Shown here: in pieces, positions 1-8,897 of the stretch | Layout of the letters: each line of letters begins with the position of its first letter | How positions within the stretch are numbered: position 1 is the stretch's first letter | Source: Paludibacteraceae bacterium | GTDB lineage: Bacteria > Bacteroidota > Bacteroidia > Bacteroidales > Paludibacteraceae | Length of the DNA: 64,000 nt | Direction: 5' to 3' | NCBI GenBank assembly: GCA_017551675.1 | Contig: JAFZLC010000010.1 | Location: forward strand, 1-64,000 | The notes under the pieces: model-generated | Told to the model about the DNA's origin: nothing | The model's database searches: none | The model's input: the letters and a program-made list of their open reading frames with translations, nothing else | Position numbers and translations under genes: made by a program

Positions 1-2
1 AT

Positions 3-1154
3 TTGTGCGAGTTGTTCGATGGTTCTTTACAGGTTGATTATTTAACAGTTGTTATTTCAGCCGCTATTCCGACAGCTCGTTTTGAGGCGGGGAAGACATG
101 TTTGGTGTTGGACGAAATACAGGACTGTCCGCAAGCACGAGCTTCATTGAAGTTTTTCAAATTGGATGGCAGGTACGACGTTATATGTACAGGGTCATTG
201 CTTGGCGTGAGCGGTTATAGGTCATCGGATGCTGAAACGTCAATCCCAGTCGGATTCGAGACGATTGTGGACATGTATCCAATGGATTTTGAAGAATGGC
301 TTTGGGCGAATGGTTTGCAGGATCCTGTCTTTGACTTGTTGAAAAAGATGATGGAGGAGGAGACTCCTGTACCGCAGGCAATCCATAATCGGATGAGGCA
401 GTTACTGTTGGAGTATATTGTGGTTGGTGGAATGCCGGCGGCTGTCCGCACATTCCTAAACACTCGGGATATTAATCAGGTTATTGAGGTTCAGCGGAGT
501 ATAGTAGACGAGTATAAGTCTGACATGGTGAAGTATGCCAACCCTAGTGATAAAAACAGGATTCGTGAATGTTTCGAGTCGATTCCTCGTCAGTTGAGCA
601 AGGATAATAAAAAGTTTTCGTTTGCCATAGTACGGAAAGGAGGAAGAAGCAAAGAATACATTGGCAGCCTGCAATGGATAGAGGATGCGGGAATCATCCA
701 ACGTTGTTATAACCTGACGACAACGGAGTTGCCGTTGAGTGGCAATGCGTTACATGACTCGTTTAAGGTGTATATGACCGACACTGGCTTGTTCGTCAGC
801 ATGTTGGATGCAGGAACACAATCTGATATTTTACGAGGAAATCTACTCAGTTACAAAGGAGCCATTTACGAGAATGTGATGGCTGATTTTCTCTGCAAGA
901 TGGGTCGTAAATTATATTATTACAAAAAAACAGACGGAATAGAAATAGATTTCGTGATTCGTTACAAAGGAAAGTGTGTGCCTTTGGAGTGCAAGGCTCG
1001 TACGGGTAATGCGAAGTCTATGTCAACATTGCTGAAGCATCCAGAAAAATACCATGTTGATTACGCCCTGAAATTAGGCGATTATAATGTCGGAAGGGAA
1101 GGCGCATTGTTGACCTTGCCGTTCTATATGGGTTTCCTTCTGACGGAGTTGTGA
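3..1154 (+). CDS. AAA ATPase, DUF4143 type (5' partial)
   Basis: C-terminal 383 residues of an ATPase of the AAA_14/DUF4143 group; the reading frame is open to the window edge, so the P-loop lies upstream and the first codon here (TTG) is not the true start. Visible are a Walker B-like strand (LVLDEIQD, about residues 34-41), a sensor-like CTGSLLG at about 61-67, and a C-terminal DUF4143 region whose EIDFVI and LECKA segments resemble the acidic-residue/ECK pattern of PD-(D/E)XK nuclease folds. Such proteins are very common in Bacteroidales accessory regions; their physiological role is mostly unknown. The next gene follows after 25 bases on the same strand. Family assignment is firm, function is not. 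Confidence 0.85.
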   Translation: MCELFDGSLQVDYLTVVISAAIPTARFEAGKTCLVLDEIQDCPQARASLKFFKLDGRYDVICTGSLLGVSGYRSSDAETSIPVGFETIVDMYPMDFEEWLWANGLQDPVFDLLKKMMEEETPVPQAIHNRMRQLLLEYIVVGGMPAAVRTFLNTRDINQVIEVQRSIVDEYKSDMVKYANPSDKNRIRECFESIPRQLSKDNKKFSFAIVRKGGRSKEYIGSLQWIEDAGIIQRCYNLTTTELPLSGNALHDSFKVYMTDTGLFVSMLDAGTQSDILRGNLLSYKGAIYENVMADFLCKMGRKLYYYKKTDGIEIDFVIRYKGKCVPLECKARTGNAKSMSTLLKHPEKYHVDYALKLGDYNVGREGALLTLPFYMGFLLTEL

Positions 1155-1179
1155 TTGATTTGTAAAAAATAGATAGCCT

Positions 1180-1692
1180 ATGCTTACCTTCATCCCCAAC
1201 ACCACCCACTACACCACCCTCCTCTCCCGCATCCAATCCGTGAGGCACACGCTTTGGATTGGTACTGCTGATATAAAAGACCTCTATGTGGAGGTGGGCG
1301 GTGAGAAGAAACCATTTCTGGCACTTATTGCCCAACTCATCCGCCGGGGCGTGGAGGTGAGGCTTATCCATGCGAAAGAGCCGGGTCCGAACTTTCGTGA
1401 GGATTTTGATAAATACCCCGTGCTGTATGACCGACTGGAACGAGTGCTTTGCCCAAGAGTCCATTTCAAAATGTTCGTCTTCGACTGCAAAGAGGTTTAC
1501 GTGGGAAGCGCAAACCTCACAGGGGCTGGCATCGGCATGAAAGCAGAAACAACACGCAACTTCGAGGCCGGAATCCTGACCGACGACCCACAAATCGTCG
1601 AACAAGCCATGAATCAGTTTGATGAAGTGTGGATGGGGAAACACTGCAAATCATGCAAGCGTAGAGAGTATTGCGCGGATCCTGTTGTGTAA
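1180..1692 (+). CDS. Phospholipase D-like protein with a single HKD motif
   Basis: 170-residue protein with one PLD-superfamily active-site motif: His95, Lys97 and Asp102 in HFKMFVFD, followed by Ser110 and Asn112 in GSANLTGAG. Most PLD enzymes carry two such motifs; single-motif members (Nuc-type nucleases and restriction-type nucleases) work as dimers, so dimerisation is inferred. No signal peptide is visible, suggesting a cytoplasmic nuclease or phosphodiesterase. The last 15 residues hold three cysteines (156, 159, 165; HCKSCKRREYC), a possible metal-binding tail. The ATG at 1180 is the only early start. It may be co-transcribed with the preceding AAA/DUF4143 gene. It converges with the four-helix-bundle gene 22 bases away. 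Confidence 0.8.
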   Translation: MLTFIPNTTHYTTLLSRIQSVRHTLWIGTADIKDLYVEVGGEKKPFLALIAQLIRRGVEVRLIHAKEPGPNFREDFDKYPVLYDRLERVLCPRVHFKMFVFDCKEVYVGSANLTGAGIGMKAETTRNFEAGILTDDPQIVEQAMNQFDEVWMGKHCKSCKRREYCADPVV

Positions 1693-1714
1693 TTTGAGGA
1701 GACAAAACCTAGCA

Positions 1715-2293
1715 TTATTTTATGCTTCTGTCCACCTTCTTGCTAAGCATTCTTGCCTTGCTCATCGCCTCCTTGATACCTCCATTATTGACAAAGAAAT
1801 CCTCAAGTCGAGAAAGATAACTTTCCATCATCTTGTCTGTTTGGTGAATTAACGTCAAAGCGATATTTGAAAGCTCTTCTGCAGTCCATTTTTGAAAAAA
1901 AGGCTGATAACAAGAAAGCTCATTGTGATATTTGCAATAGTGCACCATAGATGCATAACGTGGATGGGAGTTATCCCAAATGGTTAAGTTTCTTGTCCGT
2001 AGGTAATCCTCATAATCTTCTCGAAGTTCCAGCAGACTACTTTTCCCAACATTCAAAAGCTTTATTTGCATCTCGGTAGAAGTCACACCATCTGCCATAC
2101 CCTCCACAAAATTCTGTTTGCCAGAGCGTGCTGCTTGTATCATTTGATCAATGGTTCTATCCTTTGGCACTAGATATTTGTGCGCAAAGAAAAAAGTGAG
2201 ATCGTAAATCACTTGCGATTTTTTATAGAAGTAGGTGTTCCTACAATCTCCATTTCCTCGTAGAAACCCTTGCGGTTTGGGTGTATATGCCAT
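1715..2293 (-). CDS. Four-helix-bundle protein (suffix-domain type)
   Basis: 192 residues, mostly amphipathic helix, with the pattern of the four-helix-bundle family related to the 23S rRNA intervening-sequence proteins and to Avd of diversity-generating retroelements: YKKSQVIYDLT, then RTIDQMIQAARSGKQNFVEG, then STEMQIKLLNVGKSSLLELREDYEDYL. It ends in a further helical suffix with NNGGIKEAMSKAR. No enzymatic residues are known for the family; these proteins are thought to be basic oligomeric nucleic-acid-binding bundles. There is no neighbouring reverse transcriptase or variable repeat, so a retroelement link is not supported here. The upstream region carries a strict 8-bp CTAG repeat. Start chosen at the only ATG preceding the conserved N-terminus. 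Confidence 0.8.
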   Translation of the reverse strand: MAYTPKPQGFLRGNGDCRNTYFYKKSQVIYDLTFFFAHKYLVPKDRTIDQMIQAARSGKQNFVEGMADGVTSTEMQIKLLNVGKSSLLELREDYEDYLRTRNLTIWDNSHPRYASMVHYCKYHNELSCYQPFFQKWTAEELSNIALTLIHQTDKMMESYLSRLEDFFVNNGGIKEAMSKARMLSKKVDRSIK

Positions 2294-2339
2294 ATTTTTA
2301 ATGTAAAAAAACAGATAATATATAAATAATAACGTAATA

Positions 2340-2391
2340 CTAGACAGCTAGATAACTAGATAGCTAGAAGGCTAGACAACTAGTTGACTAA
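2340..2391. repeat. Six CTAG repeats at exact 8-bp spacing
   Basis: CTAG occurs at 2340, 2348, 2356, 2364, 2372 and 2380, then a degenerate CTAA at 2388. The octamers read ctagacag, ctagataa, ctagatag, ctagaagg, ctagacaa, ctagttga: a constant CTAG core and a purine-rich variable half. The array lies 47 bases upstream of the four-helix-bundle gene, in its presumed leader or promoter. CTAG is normally a rare tetranucleotide in bacterial genomes. Confidence 0.9.
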
Positions 2392-2472
2392 AAACATAGC
2401 GCTCGATGCCATTTGAATACAACAAACAATCGAACAAGCACAAAGATACACAATTATGAATAAATTTCTTAC

Positions 2473-2574
2473 TCAATCGCCATTTTTAGAAACTCCTTTA
2501 GGAAATTTATCATCAACCTCCCCACCCTCTGCCTCATTCTGCATACCCTTAGTTATACTTGCAGCATCGTTCAT
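2473..2574 (-). CDS. Possible 33-residue small ORF or gene remnant
   Basis: In the 337-base gap between the aldehyde dehydrogenase and the four-helix-bundle gene, a minus-strand frame from an ATG at 2574 encodes 33 residues rich in Gly, Asp, Glu and Lys (begins MNDAASITKGMQNEAEGG, ends FPKGVSKNGD). The composition looks protein-like rather than random. The frame stays open some way upstream without a clear earlier start, so this may be the surviving tail of a lost gene. No family recognised. Outside this and the CTAG array I see nothing else in 2294-2630. Confidence 0.25.
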   Translation of the reverse strand: MNDAASITKGMQNEAEGGEVDDKFPKGVSKNGD

Positions 2575-2630
2575 TAATTTAAATTGGGTATGGATATAAA
2601 AACACATGCAAACCCAACATCGCCCCCCAT

Positions 2631-4028
2631 TTACAACATCCGTTTTATCAAGCTAAAAAATTTGTACGGCATATAACGGAATGGAAGGTCTATCCATGTC
2701 GGTGCAGAGACAATGGAACGTTGGTGAGTGAAGACATCGAACGAGAGTTTGCCATGATAGTGTCCCATACCTGAATTACCCACTCCTCCAAATGGTAGGT
2801 TACCATTGGCAATATGCATGATGGTGTCGTTGATGCAGCCACCTCCCGATGACGTGCGTCGTATCACATCCCACGCGTCACGCTCGTTGCCAAACCAGTA
2901 GAAAGCAAGCGGCTTCTCCCGTTCATTGATAAAGGTGGCAACTTGCTCCTTGAATGCGCCGTCTTTCTTATGAATAGTAATCATCGGAAATATGGGACCG
3001 AAAATCTCTTCTGTCATCACAGAGGAAGTTGGATGAACATTATCCAACAAGGTAGGTTCGATAAAACGCTCCGCTGCATCTGTGCGACCTCCATAGACGA
3101 TGTCTCCATCCTGCAGATAACCCTTCACACGCTCAAACGCCTTGTCATTCACCATGCGCACAAAATATTCCGATTGCTTGATATCTTCTCCATGAAGTTC
3201 TTTAATACTAGCCGCAAACTCACGAATGAATGCCTCCTTCACATCCTCATGTATGAGAATGTAATCGGGCGCAATGCAGGTCTGTCCTGCATTAAGACTT
3301 TTACCCCATGCTATACGACGTGCTGAGATCTTGATATTGGCCGTATCATCTATTATGCAGGGACTCTTACCTCCCAACTCCAGTACCACAGGCGTGAGAT
3401 ACTCAGCCGCAGCTGCCATCACCTTACGACCCAACGCGGGACTTCCCGTAAAGAAAATCATATCAAAACGACAGGCGAACAGAGACTTGTTAACCTCCCG
3501 ATCGCCCTGCACCACAGCCACGTAATGTTCTGGGAATATCTCCTTGATCATATCGCCTATAACCATCGATACATGAGGCACGTATGGAGAAGGCTTTAGA
3601 ATAGCAGTACATCCTGCTGATATGGCACCAACAAGTGGATTGAGCAAGAGTTGCACGGGATAGTTCCATGGCGAAACGATAAGGGCTTGTCCCAATGGCT
3701 CGTTCACGATATATGAGCTGGATGGGAACAACGTCAGTGGCGTGCACTTCCGCTTGCGACGCGCCCATCGCTTCACATGTCTGAGATGCTCTTTGATTTC
3801 ACCTTTGACCAACCCTATCTCGGTGAGATAAGCCTCCTGAAATGATTTGTGAAGGTCTGTCCAAAGGGCTTCTGTCAATTGAGACTGATACCGTTCCATC
3901 GCCGCATAAAACTTGTTGAGCTGTTCTTTGCGAAACTTCACAGGGAGTGTGGCCCCTGTATGAAAAAAATCACGTTGAGAAGCGAGAATCTCGCGAATCC
4001 GTTGGTCGGTGGTGTTTTCTATTGTCAT
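2631..4028 (-). CDS. NAD(P)-dependent aldehyde dehydrogenase, class-3-like
   Basis: 465 residues, full length for the class 3 (ALDH3-like) branch, which lacks the long N-terminus of other ALDHs. It oxidises aldehydes to carboxylates with NAD(P). Seen: the SPWNYPVQL cofactor segment at 119-127, the FFTGSPALGRKVM nucleotide-binding turn near 192-204, the general-base Glu217 in ELGGKSP, the catalytic Cys251 in NAGQTCIAPDY, and the EEIFGPIFP segment. The C-terminus ends in a basic, hydrophobic stretch (MPYKFFSLIKRML) like the membrane-associating tails of fatty-aldehyde dehydrogenases, so a long-chain substrate is possible but unproven. The start lies 2 bases after the stop of the DUF3078 gene, indicating one transcript. 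Confidence 0.93.
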   Translation of the reverse strand: MTIENTTDQRIREILASQRDFFHTGATLPVKFRKEQLNKFYAAMERYQSQLTEALWTDLHKSFQEAYLTEIGLVKGEIKEHLRHVKRWARRKRKCTPLTLFPSSSYIVNEPLGQALIVSPWNYPVQLLLNPLVGAISAGCTAILKPSPYVPHVSMVIGDMIKEIFPEHYVAVVQGDREVNKSLFACRFDMIFFTGSPALGRKVMAAAAEYLTPVVLELGGKSPCIIDDTANIKISARRIAWGKSLNAGQTCIAPDYILIHEDVKEAFIREFAASIKELHGEDIKQSEYFVRMVNDKAFERVKGYLQDGDIVYGGRTDAAERFIEPTLLDNVHPTSSVMTEEIFGPIFPMITIHKKDGAFKEQVATFINEREKPLAFYWFGNERDAWDVIRRTSSGGGCINDTIMHIANGNLPFGGVGNSGMGHYHGKLSFDVFTHQRSIVSAPTWIDLPFRYMPYKFFSLIKRML

Positions 4029-4030
4029 TA

Positions 4031-5317
4031 CTATTTGTCTGAATATGTGAATCCCCTTGGGGTTGATCTAAACACATAATTAAACCCAAACGAGAGTTGT
4101 TCCTGTATCTGCACTTTCGCATCTTCATCCTTTGGTGTGTTATCATAACGCATAATCAAAGAGAGACGCGTACTTAGGAAGCGATTGATGATAAACTTGC
4201 CTATCACCTCCCAGTCGAATTCTATATTTTTCCCCTTGTAAGAGGAGAAGAAATCCACTTTTGATTGCAGATTAATCTCTTTCGACACCCTCCAATCAAT
4301 CTTTGCCTGCAACAAGCAACCTGGGTAACCCACATACGTCTCCGTACTATCCAAGCCCACATGCGCCCGATTGATGCTATCACTCACAATAAAAAGTAAC
4401 TTAGAGGCTAATGGAGATATTCGTATGGTCGTTTTATTATTATATCGGCACTCCATTCCCAAACTGAAAAACATACGTGTAGGAGAGAGAAAAGTAGAAA
4501 CCATCTCATTAGAGTTCGTCTTCTTATATCCAGGAAGGAACGAGGTCTTAAAATTAACCGCCGCACTATAATACACCTTCTTGGAGAACCATGTTTGATA
4601 GGCAGCCAACGTCGTCACATCAAAGACGTCATTATTAACACGGAAGGCTCGTATGGTATCCAGTTCGGTGTTGTAAAAACCGATCTTGATGTCGAAATCA
4701 TTTTCCCACATAAACCGATTTTTACGATAGCTGATGATGTAATCCAAAATCGATAAGAAAGTGGCATTTGGCGTTCCTCCCTTATACCAGTTGTCCGTCA
4801 CATAGTATTGAGAGAACTGCATCGCCAAGTTACCCTCATATTCCCATGGTCTGTTTTCACGCTGACGTACGTTAATCTTCTTCTTTTCAACCACAATATC
4901 ACCTCTGGTTGGTTCGAGTCCGGAGACCATAATCAAATGATCCATGACATGAGCCTTCTCCTTCTCCGCATCGTAAGGTTGCAGATTACAATAATCAATC
5001 AGATCAGGTGTTTCCACAGAAATACGATTCACCACCTTTCGACGAATCTTCTCTTTCAGCAACATCAAATCACATTTCTCTTGGAATTGTGTACGCGTAA
5101 AATAATTGGGAGTTGGTTTCTTGTAGGTTATTTCAGGGGTTTCAATGATTGAAAAAAAGTCTGAAACCTTGATAGAATCAAAGGTTATAGGGAAAAACAA
5201 CACTTCTTTCTCGTTGTTTTTCAAAGATACAGAATCCTCTTCTTGCGCCTGCATCACAGAGGCATACAAGAAGAAAAAGAAAAACAAACACAAAGAACTA
5301 TATAACTTACCTTTCAT
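4031..5317 (-). CDS. DUF3078 outer-membrane beta-barrel protein
   Basis: 428 residues with an N-terminal signal peptide (a long Phe-rich core ending near VMQAQ, residues 1-25), a polar stretch, then a region of alternating aromatic and polar residues typical of barrel strands. The NWYKGGTPNATF segment at about 180-191 is the hallmark of the Bacteroidota DUF3078 family, whose function is unknown. The last residues (LSFGFNYVFR) look like a barrel-terminal strand. It sits 124 bases downstream of the TPR gene and immediately upstream of the aldehyde dehydrogenase. The gap in front contains a TAnnTTTG-like box on the minus strand (5396 to 5389), so it may begin its own transcript. Outer-membrane location is inferred from the signal peptide and strand pattern. 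Confidence 0.85.
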   Translation of the reverse strand: MKGKLYSSLCLFFFFFLYASVMQAQEEDSVSLKNNEKEVLFFPITFDSIKVSDFFSIIETPEITYKKPTPNYFTRTQFQEKCDLMLLKEKIRRKVVNRISVETPDLIDYCNLQPYDAEKEKAHVMDHLIMVSGLEPTRGDIVVEKKKINVRQRENRPWEYEGNLAMQFSQYYVTDNWYKGGTPNATFLSILDYIISYRKNRFMWENDFDIKIGFYNTELDTIRAFRVNNDVFDVTTLAAYQTWFSKKVYYSAAVNFKTSFLPGYKKTNSNEMVSTFLSPTRMFFSLGMECRYNNKTTIRISPLASKLLFIVSDSINRAHVGLDSTETYVGYPGCLLQAKIDWRVSKEINLQSKVDFFSSYKGKNIEFDWEVIGKFIINRFLSTRLSLIMRYDNTPKDEDAKVQIQEQLSFGFNYVFRSTPRGFTYSDK

Positions 5318-5441
5318 TATTATCTGATGGGTTCAATAAATACACCATCTATTCCTTGTTCATCAAGCAACAAAAAATATACCATTTACAAAAATATCAA
5401 AAATTATTTAATTCCGAAATGCACTTCATAACTTCTTGTAG

Positions 5442-7454
5442 TTACTCACGGAATCTCTTAATCACATTATAGGCAACATATATACCCAGTTCCCCAGCCT
5501 TGCTCAAATCTGATATTCCCTTGGCATTTTCACCAATTAAAACATAACACAAGCCTCTGTTAAAATAGGCTTCTGCGAAATTATGTTCCAATTCAATCGC
5601 CTTTGTATAATTGGCGATAGCGTTACGATAATCTTTCTGTGCGCAGAACACATTTCCTCTGTTGAACCATGAGAATGGGAACTTTGGATGCAGTTTGCTG
5701 GTCTCTTCATAATCTTTCAACATCAGATCGTAATTCATCTTCTCATCATAATATTGAGTGGCATTTTTTCGTTCATTCTGCGCCACTTCATCCTCCAAAG
5801 ACATCTCGTACTCCACCTTCTTCATCAAACAATTACCACGAGAGAAACTATAAATCCATGCATCTGATGACGAGGACAAATCTATCGCTCTTCCTAAATC
5901 CTCAATGGCACTGTCATAATCGGATATGTATTCGAACAACAATGCTCTACGGAAATAGTTTGCTGCAGATGGTTTATCCTTGATAATATTCGTCTCGTTC
6001 TCAATCTCTTTGAAGATGGATTCCAACTGATTATCAAAAGAGAGTTCTGAATTGGTAAGGTATAGTTTCTTACCCATCACACCCGATTGATTCAATTTAT
6101 CAATCAACGGGTCAAAATAGATGGATTTCTTCACATCCGACTTTTTCGCAGGATGGAAGGTTAAAACAATATTTTTTTCTGGATCGATATTAAAATTCAC
6201 ATTCTGCACTCTTCCTCTCGATTCACTTTTGTAGGACAATCTTCTATTCTCCTCCTCCCGATCTGCCACCACCAGTTTGTTGTGATGCTGTAAGTTTTTA
6301 TCGGATTGTTTACGAGTGGAAGTGGAGTCTTTCTCAAAATCCTTTTTAGTCAGTTTCCTCTGTCGCAACAGCATTGCAGTGTTGTAATCCTTTTCGGCTC
6401 CGACTTTATCATACTTCTTCATCTTGGCCTCGCCACGTCCGTAATAGGCTGGGAAGAAATCTGGATATTTCTCAATGATGGTGGTAAAATCATTAATAGA
6501 CTTATTCAATGCCCCCAGTTCGCTTTGAAGAAGTGCTCTGTTGTAAATAGCGAAATAATTATCTGGTTCCATCTCTATCACCCTATCAAAATCCTCTACC
6601 GCACGATTCTTATCACCTATCTCAGTTCGAAGAATTCCTCTGTTATAGTAGGCCATTGTATTATACGGGTCCAAACGAATCACATGGTCATAATCATCCA
6701 TGGATCCTCTCAGGTTGTTCATCTGATAGCGCACCAAACTTCTATTGATATAATACCCTGTTCGATAAGGGTCCAGACGAATGGCCTCATCAAGATCCTT
6801 GAGAGCCTCTTTATACTCTCCTTTTGTGTAGTAGACATACCCCCTTGCGGCATGACCATCCGAACTAAACGGGTCGATATCCAGCACCTTCTGAAAATCT
6901 TTCATGGCCGAAGCTGTGTCTTCGTCAGACATGTAAGCATATCCTCGATTTAAATAGGCCTCCTTGTAGCGGGGATTATTCTCCACGGCAACAGAGAAAT
7001 CTTTTACCGCCTGTTTATAGTCCTCCTGCTGAATGGAGACATACCCCTTGCAAATCAACAATAATTTGTTTTCGGGTGAGAATTCCAATCCCTTATCAAA
7101 ATCGGCCTTAGCCTCATCATATTTCTTCTGATAGATCCGCGCAATACCTCGACAACGATAGGCCTCCACCAAAAACGGATTACGTTCCAAAGCTGCAGAG
7201 CAATCCTCTTCAGCTCCCCTGAAATCCTCCAAACTGATTTTAGCCACAGCTCTATAGAAATAGGGCTCTGGCAAATAGGGTTTCACCCGTATCACTTGAT
7301 TGAAATATTGAATGGACAAGACATAATCTTCAAAATACAAAGCATTGCGTCCTATTGACAAAACACGGTCTGTATTGATCTGAGAAAAACTGGCAAACGG
7401 AGTACCAATCCATATCACAGCAAGGGCAACTACTATCTTAATTATTCTTCTCAT
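5442..7454 (-). CDS. Large periplasmic TPR-repeat protein
   Basis: I choose the ATG at 7454 (670 residues) because it starts a proper signal peptide (MRRIIKIVVALAVIW, cleavage near SFSQ) behind a purine-rich stretch; an in-frame ATG 14 codons upstream at 7496 would bury it. Residues 30-390 are about ten consecutive tetratricopeptide repeats (recurrent A/Y-x-x-R-G and DP-x-x-x-x-A patterns), then a low-complexity charged linker with no repeats (about 390-490), then three or four more TPRs to the end. TPRs are protein-binding scaffolds; the partner is unknown. The gene begins about 70 bases after the radA stop on the same strand and is probably co-transcribed with it. Confidence 0.88.
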   Translation of the reverse strand: MRRIIKIVVALAVIWIGTPFASFSQINTDRVLSIGRNALYFEDYVLSIQYFNQVIRVKPYLPEPYFYRAVAKISLEDFRGAEEDCSAALERNPFLVEAYRCRGIARIYQKKYDEAKADFDKGLEFSPENKLLLICKGYVSIQQEDYKQAVKDFSVAVENNPRYKEAYLNRGYAYMSDEDTASAMKDFQKVLDIDPFSSDGHAARGYVYYTKGEYKEALKDLDEAIRLDPYRTGYYINRSLVRYQMNNLRGSMDDYDHVIRLDPYNTMAYYNRGILRTEIGDKNRAVEDFDRVIEMEPDNYFAIYNRALLQSELGALNKSINDFTTIIEKYPDFFPAYYGRGEAKMKKYDKVGAEKDYNTAMLLRQRKLTKKDFEKDSTSTRKQSDKNLQHHNKLVVADREEENRRLSYKSESRGRVQNVNFNIDPEKNIVLTFHPAKKSDVKKSIYFDPLIDKLNQSGVMGKKLYLTNSELSFDNQLESIFKEIENETNIIKDKPSAANYFRRALLFEYISDYDSAIEDLGRAIDLSSSSDAWIYSFSRGNCLMKKVEYEMSLEDEVAQNERKNATQYYDEKMNYDLMLKDYEETSKLHPKFPFSWFNRGNVFCAQKDYRNAIANYTKAIELEHNFAEAYFNRGLCYVLIGENAKGISDLSKAGELGIYVAYNVIKRFRE

Positions 7455-7525
7455 TCTCTTTCTTCTGTTGTACGGGAGTATTGCATACGCCCACATTTCA
7501 ATATAGCTTCATCTCTCCTCATCCA

Positions 7526-8890
7526 TCATCCGAAGAGGTATTTAAAGGCCTCCTCCACTTTTCGTGCAAAGCACACTTCTATAGAACGATTTTTTAACGA
7601 AATATTTTTGTATTCAGGGATAATTATTCGCTTGAAGCCTAATTTTTCTGCTTCCGATATTCGTTGTTCAATTCGGTTGATTGGACGAATCTCGCCAGAA
7701 AGTCCCACCTCACCTGCCAAGCAGGTCTGTTCATCAATGGCGATATCCATATTGGATGAGAGAATGGCACTGATGATGGCAAGGTCGATGGCTGGGTCGT
7801 TGATTTTGAGTCCACCGGCTATATTAAGATAGACATCTTTCTGTGCCAATTTGAAGCCCACACGTTTCTCCAACACAGCCAGCAGCATATTGAGTCGACG
7901 GATGTCAAAGCCAGTTGCCGAGCGTTGTGGCGTCCCATAAGCAGCCGTACTGACCAACGCCTGAGTCTCGATCAAAAACGGACGTATACCCTCAATGGCG
8001 GCACCAATGGCAGTACCGCTCAATCCTTCGTGGTTATTTGAGAGCAACATCTCTGATGGATTGCTCACTTCACGAAGTCCTGACTGTTGCATCTCATAAA
8101 TGCCCAATTCTGCCGTGCTACCAAATCGGTTTTTGATGGATCGAAGTATACGATACATGTAATGCTGGTCTCCCTCAAACTGAAGGACAGTGTCAACAAT
8201 ATGCTCCAACACTTTCGGACCCGCGATGTTTCCCTCCTTATTGATATGACCAATCAGAATCACGGGGATATTACTCTCCTTGGCAAACTTGAGCAAAGCG
8301 GCCGAGCACTCACGCACCTGTGAGACACTACCCGGAGAAGACTCTGCCATCTCGGTGGAGATGGTTTGTATGGAATCAATGATGACCAAATCAGGTTTCA
8401 CATTCTGAATATGCACGAAGATCTGCTCTAAGGAGGTCTCACTCACAATGAAGCAATCAGAGTTGTTTTGCACATTCAAACGATCGGCACGTAGTTTCAA
8501 CTGCTTCGTGCTCTCCTCGCCTGAGACGTAAAGAGTACGTTTCCCTTGAATATTCAAGACAATCTGCAAGACTAACGTCGACTTACCAATGCCCGGTTCT
8601 CCTCCAATAAGAGTCAGAGAGCCAGGTACGATACCACCACCCAAGACGCGATTGAACTCGTTGTTACCCGTATCATCGCGCACCTCTTCGGATGCCACCA
8701 CCTCCTGAATGCGCTGAGGTTTCACATTCTCAGGCGAGATAAAGCCTGTAGCAACAGTGGAGGGTTTCTCCTTCCTTATGATCTCTTCGACATAAGTGTT
8801 CCACTCACCACATGCAGGACATTTCCCAACCCACTTGGCTGCCTCCGCACCGCAATTCTGGCATACGTATACCGACTTAGTCTTTGCCAT
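7526..8890 (-). CDS. radA: DNA repair protein RadA (Sms), branch-migration ATPase
   Basis: 454 residues, the usual RadA length. N-terminal C4 zinc finger (Cys10, 13, 24, 27 in CQNCG and CPACG), RecA-like ATPase core with Walker A GGEPGIGKST (about 96-105), the RadA-specific KNRFG motif at 253-257, and a C-terminal Lon-protease-like domain that lacks protease function. RadA is a DnaB-type helicase that drives branch migration during recombinational repair and natural transformation. It lies 7 bases downstream of the LD-carboxypeptidase gene and upstream of the TPR gene on the same strand. All hallmark motifs are intact, so identification is secure. Confidence 0.97.
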   Translation of the reverse strand: MAKTKSVYVCQNCGAEAAKWVGKCPACGEWNTYVEEIIRKEKPSTVATGFISPENVKPQRIQEVVASEEVRDDTGNNEFNRVLGGGIVPGSLTLIGGEPGIGKSTLVLQIVLNIQGKRTLYVSGEESTKQLKLRADRLNVQNNSDCFIVSETSLEQIFVHIQNVKPDLVIIDSIQTISTEMAESSPGSVSQVRECSAALLKFAKESNIPVILIGHINKEGNIAGPKVLEHIVDTVLQFEGDQHYMYRILRSIKNRFGSTAELGIYEMQQSGLREVSNPSEMLLSNNHEGLSGTAIGAAIEGIRPFLIETQALVSTAAYGTPQRSATGFDIRRLNMLLAVLEKRVGFKLAQKDVYLNIAGGLKINDPAIDLAIISAILSSNMDIAIDEQTCLAGEVGLSGEIRPINRIEQRISEAEKLGFKRIIIPEYKNISLKNRSIEVCFARKVEEAFKYLFG

Positions 8891-8897
8891 GCAGTTA

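Noticed and set aside
1018-1644. 208-codon minus-strand frame over the phospholipase D-like gene
   Set aside because: It is antisense to two well-supported genes, and the translation has no family features.
2340-2391. CTAG array read as a CRISPR array
   Set aside because: The 8-bp period is far too short, there are no spacers, and no cas genes are present.
6306-6953. 215-codon plus-strand frame inside the minus-strand TPR gene
   Set aside because: It is a mirror frame of a repetitive coding region, with no start context or recognisable protein.
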